DNA of 64,000 nt, taken from positions 59,279 through 123,278 of the forward strand of contig JARLHL010000017.1 of assembly GCA_031292275.1 (NCBI GenBank), in the 5' to 3' direction. The DNA is from Desulfocapsaceae bacterium (lineage in GTDB: Bacteria > Desulfobacterota > Desulfobulbia > Desulfobulbales > Desulfocapsaceae). The notes under the pieces were generated by a model. That model ran no database searches. It was given only the letters and a program-made list of their open reading frames with translations, and was not told the origin of the DNA. Position 1 is the first letter of the stretch. Each line of letters begins with the position of its first letter. This document shows, piece by piece, positions 1 to 8,298 of the stretch. A program made the translations under genes and the position numbers.

Positions 1-457
1 CCCCCCCTCTCTCATATTTGCCCGACGAAACATTCTCCTATTCCGCCGATCTTTCGAGCCTGTTTCACCAACCAGCATGGCGCAACCGTCCTTCCAATCA
101 TTACATATTGTATATTGACGGCAGCAGAAATGCAATTCCCCTTCCTTGAATTTGTTATGATTCCTTCCCATTGCCATATCTTTTCAGGCAGTTGCTGATT
201 TTGGTCGCCCCTGAGGGCCTTGCCGGAAGCGGTACAGTCAATTGAGGGGAACAGAATTGCCAAGCGGGTTAAGGCAGACGCGTACAAAAAAGGCAGCGGT
301 TCCTGCCTGATCCCATGAGCAGGCTTCCGTTTGTGAAGAAGAAGATCCGGAATATTTGCTGGACCGGGGGGGGGAGGCGACGGGACTCTGAAAGACCAGG
401 CTGCCGGATCTCCTGTACCGAAAGGGAGCCGGCAGCCATCATGATCGTAAATGCCGA
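1..457. other. Intergenic region downstream of the chemoreceptor gene
   Basis: No convincing gene is present. A 149-codon minus-strand reading frame covers this stretch, but it is low-complexity, resembles no family I know and shows no domain. The only structured element is the hairpin listed separately just past the chemoreceptor stop codon. The rest looks like ordinary spacer. Confidence 0.5.
399..437 (-). terminator. Hairpin after chemoreceptor gene, probable terminator
   Basis: A 9-bp perfect stem (GGCTGCCGG pairing with CCGGCAGCC) is extended inward by a CTCC/GGAG helix. It starts about 20 bases past the stop codon of the chemoreceptor gene. The 3' side on the minus strand reads TGGTCTTTC, which is only weakly T-rich, so this is a terminator-like hairpin and not a textbook intrinsic terminator. 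Confidence 0.45.
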
Positions 458-2455
458 TCAAACTTTAAAGCTGCTTACAATGGTATTCAGCTCTGCGGCC
501 ATGCGCTGCAGATCCTCCGAACTGGTGTGGACCTCCTTGCTGCTCTGAGAAATTCCCGTGGCCGCGAGATTGACCTTGGCAATGTCCTTGGCGATATCCA
601 TGGCCACGGTTGAACTCTGGTTGACATTTTCATTGACCTCCTGAATCCCCTGACTGGCCTGAGAGATATTGCTGGCGATTTCCCGTGTGGCAGCGGTCTG
701 TTCATCGACTGCCGTGGCGATCGTCGCCACAATGTCATTGACCCCGCTGATGACCTCCGAAATTTCGTCGATTTCCACGACGGTGGACTGGGTCGTCCGC
801 TGGACGTCATCAATCTGGCTCTTGATGTTCAGGGTAGCCTGGGCCGTCTGTCTTGCCAGGTCCTTAATTTCATTGGCAACAACCGCAAATCCCTTGCCGG
901 CCTCCCCCGCCCGCGCAGCCTCAATCGTGGCATTGAGGGCAAGCAGATTGGTCTGTTCGGATATCTCCGTAATGGTCTCCGTCACCATACTGATCTTTCC
1001 GGCAGCCTTGCCCAACTCACCCATTTTCTCGGAGGCGCTCTTGGCCTGGGCCACCGCCTTGCTTGAGATCTCCCTGGCCCGCTCAGCATTATCGGCGATT
1101 TCATTGATCGTGGAGGTCATTTCCTCTGCCGCCGAAGCGACCATATTGGTATTGGTCGAGGATTGCTCCATGGCGGCGGCAACATTGTACAGGTTGGCGG
1201 TCATCTCCTCCGAGGCCGTCGCCAGAGTGGACGCCCGCTGCGAGGTGTCCTCAGCCCCGGCCGACAGCTGGCTGGCAATCGTCGACAACTGGTGGGCCGA
1301 GGCGTTGACCCTGTCCGAGTTCTCCGCGATCTGCCTGACTATAGACTGTAGTTTTTCGATGAATCTGTTGAACCAGAAGCCCAGCACACCTACCTCGTCC
1401 CGGGACCTGGCATCAAGACGCATGGTCAGATCGCCCTCGCCTTCGGCAATATCCTTGAGGCTGGCGATTGCCCTGTTCAGCGGTTTTACAATCAGGCCTG
1501 CGGAATACAGGACTGTCAGGATAGTCAGCACCATGGCCACCAGACCGATGGTAAAAGTCAGCGTCCGAATGGCATGCGCCGCCATCAGAAACTCGTCGGC
1601 ATTCTGGGTTGCAGCCACATACCAGTTTGCCTCCGTCAGGGGGGCAAAACCTGCTATCTTTGGCGTCCCCTTAAAGACGTACGATCCAACTCCTTTTTCG
1701 CCGCTGACCATCTTCCTGGCTATCTCTTCCATACCGGGAAGCGTGGATATGTTAAGCTTCATAACATTTTCAGCGGCAGGATGGGCAAGGATCAATCCAT
1801 TTTTGTCAATCATGAATCCGTATCCGGTGCTGCCCACCTTCCGGCTGGAGATGAGGTCTGTAAAAAACTCCGCCTTCAGCACCAGGACCAGGGTCCCGAT
1901 AAATTCATTCGACGCCGAATTGACGGGCACACAGATGGCGAAGATCAGTTTATTGGTAGCCTTGGAGGGAAGGATATCGCCGACAACAGTCTTCCCGGAC
2001 GACCTGGCAATCTGGAAATAGTCGCGACCAGCGATATTGTTTCCCTTGTACTCCCCACCGCCTTCCAATATCCCGGTTATCTGATTCCCATTGGAATCGG
2101 TAACATAGATACCTTGATGATTGGCACTTATTTGCGGGAAGATTGTACCGAGACTGCGACGGAGATTGCCGGCCTTCTCTGCACCCCCCTCCGCTCCTTC
2201 CTGTTTGATGGCGGTGAGAAGAGTAACCACCTGGGGATCCATGGCCAGGGCCTGGGCCAGGATCGATTCCTCCCTCAGGATATTATCCGTTAATCGGGCG
2301 AGGTCGGCGGCAACGTTGGCCGCCTGTTTTTCCGAAAGATCGGTCAGGGCCTTGGATGACTTTGTAATGGAAAAATAACCAACGAGAAGCAGCGGCAATA
2401 AAACCAGCGCAATCCCCCCGGTAACGAGTCTGAACTTAATTGATGCCGTTTTCAT
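458..2455 (-). CDS. Methyl-accepting chemotaxis protein, dCache sensor type
   Basis: This is a transmembrane chemoreceptor that binds a periplasmic ligand and controls the CheA/CheW kinase complex. From the N-terminus it has a first membrane helix (about residues 8-33), a periplasmic double-Cache-like domain (about 40-290), a second membrane helix (about 298-325), a HAMP linker and a long coiled-coil signalling domain. The conserved hairpin tip around residues 495-535 (EQTNLLALNATIEAARAGE, then GFAVVANEIKDLA) is intact. I chose the ATG at 2455 because AGGAG lies 8 bases upstream; an in-frame ATG six codons earlier is less well placed. There is no obvious C-terminal CheR-binding pentapeptide (the end is SSFKV). 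The ligand cannot be told from sequence. No che genes are nearby, so it feeds a chemotaxis array encoded elsewhere. Confidence 0.93.
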   Translation of the reverse strand: MKTASIKFRLVTGGIALVLLPLLLVGYFSITKSSKALTDLSEKQAANVAADLARLTDNILREESILAQALAMDPQVVTLLTAIKQEGAEGGAEKAGNLRRSLGTIFPQISANHQGIYVTDSNGNQITGILEGGGEYKGNNIAGRDYFQIARSSGKTVVGDILPSKATNKLIFAICVPVNSASNEFIGTLVLVLKAEFFTDLISSRKVGSTGYGFMIDKNGLILAHPAAENVMKLNISTLPGMEEIARKMVSGEKGVGSYVFKGTPKIAGFAPLTEANWYVAATQNADEFLMAAHAIRTLTFTIGLVAMVLTILTVLYSAGLIVKPLNRAIASLKDIAEGEGDLTMRLDARSRDEVGVLGFWFNRFIEKLQSIVRQIAENSDRVNASAHQLSTIASQLSAGAEDTSQRASTLATASEEMTANLYNVAAAMEQSSTNTNMVASAAEEMTSTINEIADNAERAREISSKAVAQAKSASEKMGELGKAAGKISMVTETITEISEQTNLLALNATIEAARAGEAGKGFAVVANEIKDLARQTAQATLNIKSQIDDVQRTTQSTVVEIDEISEVISGVNDIVATIATAVDEQTAATREIASNISQASQGIQEVNENVNQSSTVAMDIAKDIAKVNLAATGISQSSKEVHTSSEDLQRMAAELNTIVSSFKV

Positions 2456-2515
2456 CTGGTCTTCTCCTCTCATAATTGTTATTGATCATCTTCCCTTTCC
2501 AAGCAGAAGTCGCGC

Positions 2516-3528
2516 TCATACGGTTTGATACTCAACCGGCAAGTCCTGTTTTTTCCCCGGACCGGCCAGACTCATGGACCCTGTCTCCTTCCTGACGGAG
2601 GACCCGCCGGACCTCCGTCGCCAGTTCCATGACTGGGTAAACGGTTTCTGGAGGAAGGAGATCCCTTTCTCCAGAAACAAAATATATAAAATGATCTCGG
2701 CGGTATACTCCGACATAAACAGACATTTGACCGCAGGATTGTCCTGCCGTATCCGCCTCTCAAGTTCACGGCCATTCATTCCAGGCATTATCACATCTGT
2801 CAACAAAAGATCAATGGTCCCTGCATATTCTTTGCTCAGGCTAAACGCTGCATCCGGCATACCTGCGCGGCCAGGACCGTGTAGCCAAGACTCGTCAGCA
2901 CGGTGGTACTTATTTCTAGCAGCAGGGCCTCATCCTCCATGACACTCCGGGTCTCGATGCTTATCCTGCCTCCTCCGGAAATGGCTCCCTGGGGATGGTG
3001 CAAAAGGCACTCCATTTTGCTGCCACTGTTGACTGCCCCGACAGGATACTCCTGCAGATCCTCCAAACCCCTCAGGCCTTTTATTTTTTCATGAAAGAAT
3101 ATACTTGCATCGGACTTGAACAGCGGGCAGGTGAATGAAAAAACATTCGTATATCCCGGTATGATGGGCATAGATCCGCGCGCATCGGCATTGCCGCTCT
3201 GAACAGCAGAAAGGGCGCAATTCCAGGGCAGAAGACGAAACTCTACGGCGATCCCCGTCTTCCTGCTCCACAACTTCCAGATATCCACGCTTATCCCTGC
3301 AGGTCTGCCGGCGGCATCAAGAAAGGAATAGGGTACAGAGAAGACATCATCGGCAACGATGATGCGGGATAGTTTTGCCGGGCCCAAGAATGCCGGCAAT
3401 TGCCCAGAACCGGCCGGGGACTCCGTGGGGTGAACCGGTTTAAGCATGACGGCGAAAAGACCCAGCAGAAACAGAAAAAGCCCGGTTATCCATATCCATG
3501 GTTTTTTCTCTCTCAAGCCGCCCATCTC
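2516..3528 (-). pseudogene. Decayed periplasmic-binding-domain hybrid histidine kinase
   Basis: This is the remnant of a sensor kinase. The 5' part encodes a membrane/signal segment and a family-3 solute-binding domain (SVPYSFLDAAGRPAGISVDIW). It then runs abruptly into GGGRISIETRSV, the sequence normally following the N-box of a HATPase domain. That in turn runs directly into EDEALLLEI, the start of a receiver domain. The PAS/HisKA region and most of the ATPase domain are therefore missing. The receiver is itself broken. Around 2862-2866 the frame shifts, consistent with one extra GC dinucleotide, and the continuation DLLLTDVIMPGMNG is in another frame. A second shift near 2640 moves the end (VMELATEVRRVLRQ) into a third frame. 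The start at 3528 has AGAGG six bases upstream. Multiple independent lesions make this a true pseudogene and not a sequencing error. Confidence 0.82.
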
Positions 3529-4059
3529 CGCCCTCTCTCTCCCTTCACTTGTATTTATTATACTTATACTATCGATACAGGAATTTTGCAAAAATCAACA
3601 ACTGCTGTTCATCAGAACAAATATTTACAGACCGCGATGTGTAATACCTCTCAGCAGATATCTCCGTCATCGTCTCTGATGAGATAGTGATCTGTTGTCT
3701 TTTTGCAAGAATCCCGTATTCTATTATTTTTATATGATAGTATTGTTAATGTCTATGGATTGATAAAAAATATTGGGCGTCTCTGTACTTTTTTGACAAT
3801 CAGACCTATCCTGGCGGAGAGGGAGCAGGAGATCCCGATCAGGGGAAAGTCCGGCCCCCTGAGAGCGCGTGTTGCCAGTCAGGTTTGATGTTTCAGCTCT
3901 GATGATTTTTCATATTTGCACAGGCTGCGCACAAAGACCCAAAGCCCCCGGGACGGGGCGGGATAAGACTGGGAGGCCCCCTGCAGATTGCATGGCCTGT
4001 TCATTTTCTCAATCTGTCCGCCCGGTTCCGGTGGCTATCCACCCCTTACCAGAAACCGT
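3529..4059. other. Intergenic region, AT-rich then GC-rich
   Basis: The first half is AT-rich and should hold the old promoter of the decayed kinase. The second half contains a hairpin at 3839-3862 (TCAGGGG pairing with CCCCTGA around a 10-base loop), with no T-tract after it. I see no gene and no recognisable riboswitch. Confidence 0.4.
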
Positions 4060-4872
4060 ATGACCCTGAATATCGCCCACCGCGGCGCCCGCAGCCTGGC
4101 TCCGGAAAACACCCTGGCAGCCATCCGCAAGGCCTGGGCAACAGGCGCAGATATCCTTGAGATAGATGTCGGCGTAAGCCTGGATGGCCGGCTGATCGTC
4201 CTGCACGATGAAACCCTGCAACGGACAACCGATGCAGGCAGGCAATTTCCACACAGGGCACGCAACCCCTGCACCACCTTTACCCTGGCGGAGATCCGCT
4301 CGCTGGATGCAGGCTCGTGGTTTATCGACAGCGATCCCTTCGGTCAGATCGCCGCCGGACAGGTCTCTTTGCAAGAATTGCAGTTGTTTAAAGGGGCTGT
4401 CGTTCCGACCTTGGAAGAAGTTTTGAAATTTGTCAAAGACACATCCTGGCGGGTCAATATCGAGATCAAGCAGGTCCCGCCGCCCCTGCAAGGTTTCCCC
4501 GCAGCAGCAGCCGTCCTGCAATGCATCGAGCGGCAGACAGTCCCTGCCAAGCAGATCATCATCTCGTCGTTTGTCCACGACTCCATCAGGACAGTGCATA
4601 AACAACGGCCGGACATCGAAATCAACGCCCTCATCGGCCCCTCGATCATCGGTCCGCAGGATTGGGGAGGCTATGAATTCCCCATCTATAACGCCTGTGC
4701 ACTGTGCACCGATGAAGAGCAGATCCGTGCAGCCCATCGGCACGGATGTCAGGTAAACCTGTACACGGTAAACAGCCCCGCCCAGATGCAGCGGTTTATA
4801 CGGGCGGGCGTCAGAGGGATATTCACCGACTTTCCCCAGATCCTCTCCCGAATCCTGGCACAGCAGAATTAA
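4060..4872 (+). CDS. Glycerophosphodiester phosphodiesterase
   Basis: This enzyme hydrolyses glycerophosphodiesters from phospholipid turnover to glycerol-3-phosphate and an alcohol. The catalytic signature is clear at the N-terminus: IAHRGARSLAPENT followed by EIDVGVSLDGRLIVLHDETL, giving the HR, PENT, E-x-D and HD residues that hold the metal and do acid-base catalysis. The family's closing motif, an aspartate in GIFTDFP near the end, is also present. At 270 residues it is the usual size for a cytoplasmic GDPD, and no signal peptide precedes the IAHRG motif. The frame is open upstream to 3988, but the ATG at 4060 puts the motif at the expected N-terminal place. The ribosome-binding site is weak. 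It is monocistronic, followed by the TetR promoter. Confidence 0.9.
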   Translation: MTLNIAHRGARSLAPENTLAAIRKAWATGADILEIDVGVSLDGRLIVLHDETLQRTTDAGRQFPHRARNPCTTFTLAEIRSLDAGSWFIDSDPFGQIAAGQVSLQELQLFKGAVVPTLEEVLKFVKDTSWRVNIEIKQVPPPLQGFPAAAAVLQCIERQTVPAKQIIISSFVHDSIRTVHKQRPDIEINALIGPSIIGPQDWGGYEFPIYNACALCTDEEQIRAAHRHGCQVNLYTVNSPAQMQRFIRAGVRGIFTDFPQILSRILAQQN

Positions 4873-4928
4873 GCGAGGCCAGATATTTCTTCCTGTCCAT
4901 TATCTCCGAAAACATCGTCCCGGGGACC

Positions 4929-4957
4929 TTGATTAAATCAATCGATTGATTTATATT
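4929..4957 (+). promoter_or_regulatory. Promoter with embedded palindromic TetR-family operator
   Basis: A good sigma-70 promoter is visible: -35 TTGATT (4929-4934), a 17-base spacer and -10 TATATT (4952-4957). A 20-bp perfect palindrome, TAAATCAATCGATTGATTTA (4934-4953), fills the spacer and touches both promoter hexamers. It begins 40 bases before the TetR-type start codon, so the arrangement fits autorepression of the whole efflux operon by its first gene. The binding assignment is inferred from position and symmetry. Confidence 0.75.
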
Positions 4958-4992
4958 GGCGCCGTGACAAACGTCCTTTATGCGGAGAAACC

Positions 4993-5700
4993 ATGAAAAC
5001 CAAAACACGATCTGCGGCGCCCGGAAGGCTGGAACGCGGCGCTACCGCCAGACAGAAGCTGATTGAAGCAGGACTGAAGATCTACAGCGAGGTCGGGTTT
5101 AAGGGCGCATCGACGCGCAGTCTGGCCGCCGCGGCCGGCGTCAATATTGCGGCCATCCCCTACTACTTCGGCAGCAAAGAAGGTCTGTATCTCGCAGTCA
5201 TGGACCATATCATCGAATACTATCGGAAGAACCTCGGCGGCGATCTGGATCAGATACGCCAGGCCCTGGACGACAAAAAAACAAGCCCGGCGGAATACCT
5301 GGCCCTGCTTGAAGGATACATCTGCAGGCTCGTCCATTTCGTACTGCAGGAAAAAAGCACAGAGTGCGCTCAAATATCAATAATTTACACCCGAGAGCAA
5401 ATGGACCCCACCTCCGCCTTTCAAAGACTGTACGAAGGATTCAGCACAGGACTGCGGGAGACCCTTGAGGCCCTGGTGGCGACCATTCTCGAAAGAGATG
5501 CCCAGTCATCCGAGGTCAAGCTGATCACCGAAACCCTGCTCGGTCAAGTCACGATCTTCAAATCCTCGCGGGTAACGGTATTGAAAAAAATGGGATGGGG
5601 CACCTATGACGAAAAGAGAATGGCCGATATCGCCCGAATCGTCACCTTTAACATAAGAGCCCTCATGCAGGCACACAAGCAGAAGGACACGACCGTATGA
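4993..5700 (+). CDS. TetR-family repressor, CecR (YbiH)-like
   Basis: This is a DNA-binding repressor of 235 residues and the first gene of an efflux operon. The N-terminal helix-turn-helix reads GASTRSLAAAAGVNIAAIPYYFGSKEGLY split over two helices; the NIAAI-YYFGSKE form is characteristic of the CecR/YbiH group, which carries a DUF1956-type C-terminal ligand domain. E. coli CecR is likewise encoded beside an HlyD-type membrane-fusion protein. Residues about 20-70 form the DNA-binding domain and the remainder the effector pocket. Its stop codon overlaps the next start (ATGA), implying translational coupling to the membrane-fusion gene. A palindrome in its own promoter is the likely operator. 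The effector is unknown; a toxic organic compound exported by the pump is the natural guess. Confidence 0.9.
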   Translation: MKTKTRSAAPGRLERGATARQKLIEAGLKIYSEVGFKGASTRSLAAAAGVNIAAIPYYFGSKEGLYLAVMDHIIEYYRKNLGGDLDQIRQALDDKKTSPAEYLALLEGYICRLVHFVLQEKSTECAQISIIYTREQMDPTSAFQRLYEGFSTGLRETLEALVATILERDAQSSEVKLITETLLGQVTIFKSSRVTVLKKMGWGTYDEKRMADIARIVTFNIRALMQAHKQKDTTV

Positions 5701-6752
5701 AGAACAGTCATGATGACGTCATTAAACATAATTTTGTCGGCAGAAGAAGGAGCTTCTTCATGTTCGGCATACCCCTGGTGATGGCTGTCGTCGTCGGCTA
5801 TTTCTATCTCACCGGCGGCCGCTATATCAGCACAGATGATGCCTATGTGCAGGCCGCACGGGTATCCGTCAGCACTGACATCTCCGCCCGGGTGGATGAA
5901 ATTCCCCTGCTGGACAACCAGGTCGTCCATAAAGGCGATGTGCTGCTGCGGCTTGACGACAGGCCCTTTGTCATTGCCGAGCGGGAGGCAGAAGCCCGGC
6001 TGGCTGCGGCCCGGCTGCAGATTACGGCCATGAAGGCCAGTTATCGCCAGAAGCTGGCTGATTTGAAGTCGGCGGAAAGTACCCTGGCCTATCAGCAGCG
6101 GGAGTATGACCGGCAGAAGACACTGGCCCAGTCCGGTATCTCTTCGCAGGCCCAGCTCGACAAGGCCTCCCAGCTGCTGGAGACCGCCGAGCAGGAGCTG
6201 GCCGCCCGCCGGCAGGGCGCCGACACCACCCTGGCCAATCTGGGCGGCAATCCCGCCATCAACGTCGACGACCACCCCTCCGTCCAGGAGGCCCAGGCAA
6301 TACTGGACCGGGCCCGGCTGAATCTCTCCTACACCACGGTCCATGCCCCCATCAACGGAACTGTGACCAAGGTCGAACAGCTGCAGGTCGGAGATTATGT
6401 AACGGCGGCGACACCGCTTTTCGCTTTGGTCTCCAATACGGATATCTGGATCGAGGCCAATTTCAAGGAGACCGCACTGACCCATATACGGCCCGGCCAG
6501 AAGGCGGAGATCCAAGTCGATGCGTATTCAAAGATAAAACTCTCCGGCAGGGTCGCAAGCCTCAGCCCCGGCACCGGCTCGTCCTTTTCGCTGCTGCCGC
6601 CCGAAAACGCCACGGGAAACTGGGTCAAAATCGTGCAGCGGGTGCCGGTCCGCATCGTCCTCGACAATACAGCCGGCCAGCCGCTGCAGTCAGGCCTCTC
6701 GGTCACGGCAGAGGTGGACACCGGATACCGGCGCGTCCTATCGGGGAACTAG
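5697..6752 (+). CDS. emrA: HlyD/EmrA-type membrane-fusion (periplasmic adaptor) protein
   Basis: This is the periplasmic adaptor linking the inner-membrane pump encoded next to the outer-membrane channel. An N-terminal membrane anchor (about residues 20-42) is followed by the classic TDDAYVQA start of the lipoyl half-motif, a coiled-coil hairpin (about 95-200) and the second lipoyl half with PINGTVTKVEQLQVGDYV. A beta-barrel segment with ANFKETALTHIRPGQKAEI follows, as in EmrA/VceA proteins. The length of 351 residues is normal. It starts within the stop of the repressor gene and is followed after 3 bases by the MFS pump. The symbol is used by family similarity; the exact substrate is not known. 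Confidence 0.9.
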   Translation: MKNSHDDVIKHNFVGRRRSFFMFGIPLVMAVVVGYFYLTGGRYISTDDAYVQAARVSVSTDISARVDEIPLLDNQVVHKGDVLLRLDDRPFVIAEREAEARLAAARLQITAMKASYRQKLADLKSAESTLAYQQREYDRQKTLAQSGISSQAQLDKASQLLETAEQELAARRQGADTTLANLGGNPAINVDDHPSVQEAQAILDRARLNLSYTTVHAPINGTVTKVEQLQVGDYVTAATPLFALVSNTDIWIEANFKETALTHIRPGQKAEIQVDAYSKIKLSGRVASLSPGTGSSFSLLPPENATGNWVKIVQRVPVRIVLDNTAGQPLQSGLSVTAEVDTGYRRVLSGN

Positions 6753-6755
6753 ACC

Positions 6756-8294
6756 ATGGCGGAGGCATCGGGCTTTGTACCCGTTAAAAACCGTATCCTG
6801 CTGACCTTTTCAGTAATGCTGGCCACGGTCATGCAGTCTATTGACGCCACCATCGCCAATGTGGCCCTGCCGCATATGCAGGGCTCCTTTGCGGCCAACC
6901 AGGATCAGATGGTCTGGGTCCTGACTTCGTATATCATTGCCGCAGCCGTCACCATTCCCCTGACGGGCTGGCTGGCCACGCGCTTTGACCGGAAGTTGGT
7001 GTTCCTGATCTCCATCGCCGGGTTCACCGTTGCCTCCGCCCTCTGCGGCATGTCAACCACCCTGCTGCAGATCGTCGTGTTCCGGCTGCTGCAGGGGATA
7101 AGCGGCGCGGCGCTGGTTCCCCTGTCACAGGCCATCCTCTTCGACATCAACCCACCGGAAAACCACGGCCAGGCCATGTCCTTCTGGGGTGTAGGCGTAA
7201 CCCTGGGTCCCATCCTGGGGCCCGTGCTCGGCGGCTGGCTGACCGAGGATTATAACTGGCGCTGGGTCTTTTATATCAACCTTCCCATCGGTATCCTGGC
7301 CTTTCTCGGGCTCCTGCTCTTTCTGCCGTCGAAAAAAAACCGTCAGGCGAACCGGTTTGATTTCTTCGGCTTTATCACCCTCAGCATCGCTGTGGGCTCC
7401 CTGCAGCTGATGCTGGATCGGGGCGGCCTCAAGGACTGGTTTACCTCCCGTGAAATCATCATCGAGGCAATTGCCGCAGCCACTGCCTTTTATGTCTTCA
7501 TGGTCCATGTCATGACCCACAAACGCCCTTTTATCAACACCGCCCTGTTCAAGGATACCAATTTTGTCGTCGGCACCGTCTTCATCTTCATTGTCGGCAT
7601 CGTCCTTTTCGCCACACTGGCGCTGCTGCCGCCGCTCTTGCAGGAGGTCCTGCAATATCCGGTCATCACCACCGGTCTGGTGACGGCGCCGCGGGGTCTG
7701 GGCCTGATGCTGGCAATGATCCTGGTCGGCCGCCTGCTCGGCCGCGTCGACGCAAAAATCCTGATGGGGACAGGGCTGGTGCTGACCTCCGTCTCTCTTG
7801 GTCGAATGTCGCATTTTTCGCCGCTGATGGACGAATGGCCCATCATTGAGACCGGAGCACTGCAGGGATTCGGTATCGGCCTGGTCTACGTGCCGCTGGC
7901 CACCGTGGCCTTTGCCGCCCTCCCGAACCAGCTGCGCACCGAAGGGACGGCCTTTTTCAATTTGCTCCGGAATATCGGCTCCAGTATCGGCATCTCCATC
8001 GTCCAGGCACTCTTTACCCGGAACATGCAGATCGTGCATGCAGGCTTGGCCGCCCAGATCACTCCCTACAACACGGAGGCTCACCCCGGCCTGCAGGCCA
8101 TGCATATCGATCTTGCCGGTCCGCACAGCCTGGTCCTGCTCAATAGCGAGATCACCAGACAAGCGGCCATGATCTCCTATCTCGATGATTTCAGGCTTAT
8201 AATGGTGGTGACTATGCTGATGCTGCCCCTTCTTCTGCTCTTTCGGCGGGCCCGAAGGATTGAAACTACCCAACCAGTGACTGCGGAGAAATGA
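6756..8294 (+). CDS. emrB: DHA2-family drug:H+ antiporter, EmrB/QacA type
   Basis: This is an inner-membrane proton-driven exporter of the major facilitator superfamily with about 14 predicted helices in 512 residues. Family features include the opening MQSIDATIANVALPHM (the DHA2 equivalent of LDTTIVNVALP), the motif A-like loop ATRFDRKLVF and motif C in GPILGPVLGGWLTEDYNWRW. It is translationally close to the adaptor gene (3-base gap) and to the outer-membrane factor (4-base gap), so the three form one tripartite pump. The N- and C-terminal parts show no truncation. Its substrates are probably hydrophobic uncouplers or antibiotics by analogy with EmrAB; the sequence does not decide this. Confidence 0.92.
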   Translation: MAEASGFVPVKNRILLTFSVMLATVMQSIDATIANVALPHMQGSFAANQDQMVWVLTSYIIAAAVTIPLTGWLATRFDRKLVFLISIAGFTVASALCGMSTTLLQIVVFRLLQGISGAALVPLSQAILFDINPPENHGQAMSFWGVGVTLGPILGPVLGGWLTEDYNWRWVFYINLPIGILAFLGLLLFLPSKKNRQANRFDFFGFITLSIAVGSLQLMLDRGGLKDWFTSREIIIEAIAAATAFYVFMVHVMTHKRPFINTALFKDTNFVVGTVFIFIVGIVLFATLALLPPLLQEVLQYPVITTGLVTAPRGLGLMLAMILVGRLLGRVDAKILMGTGLVLTSVSLGRMSHFSPLMDEWPIIETGALQGFGIGLVYVPLATVAFAALPNQLRTEGTAFFNLLRNIGSSIGISIVQALFTRNMQIVHAGLAAQITPYNTEAHPGLQAMHIDLAGPHSLVLLNSEITRQAAMISYLDDFRLIMVVTMLMLPLLLLFRRARRIETTQPVTAEK

Positions 8295-8298
8295 TGCC

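Noticed and set aside
12..461. 149-codon minus-strand reading frame downstream of the chemoreceptor
   Set aside because: Low-complexity translation rich in Pro and Arg, no domain, no ribosome-binding site; it covers the terminator-like hairpin.
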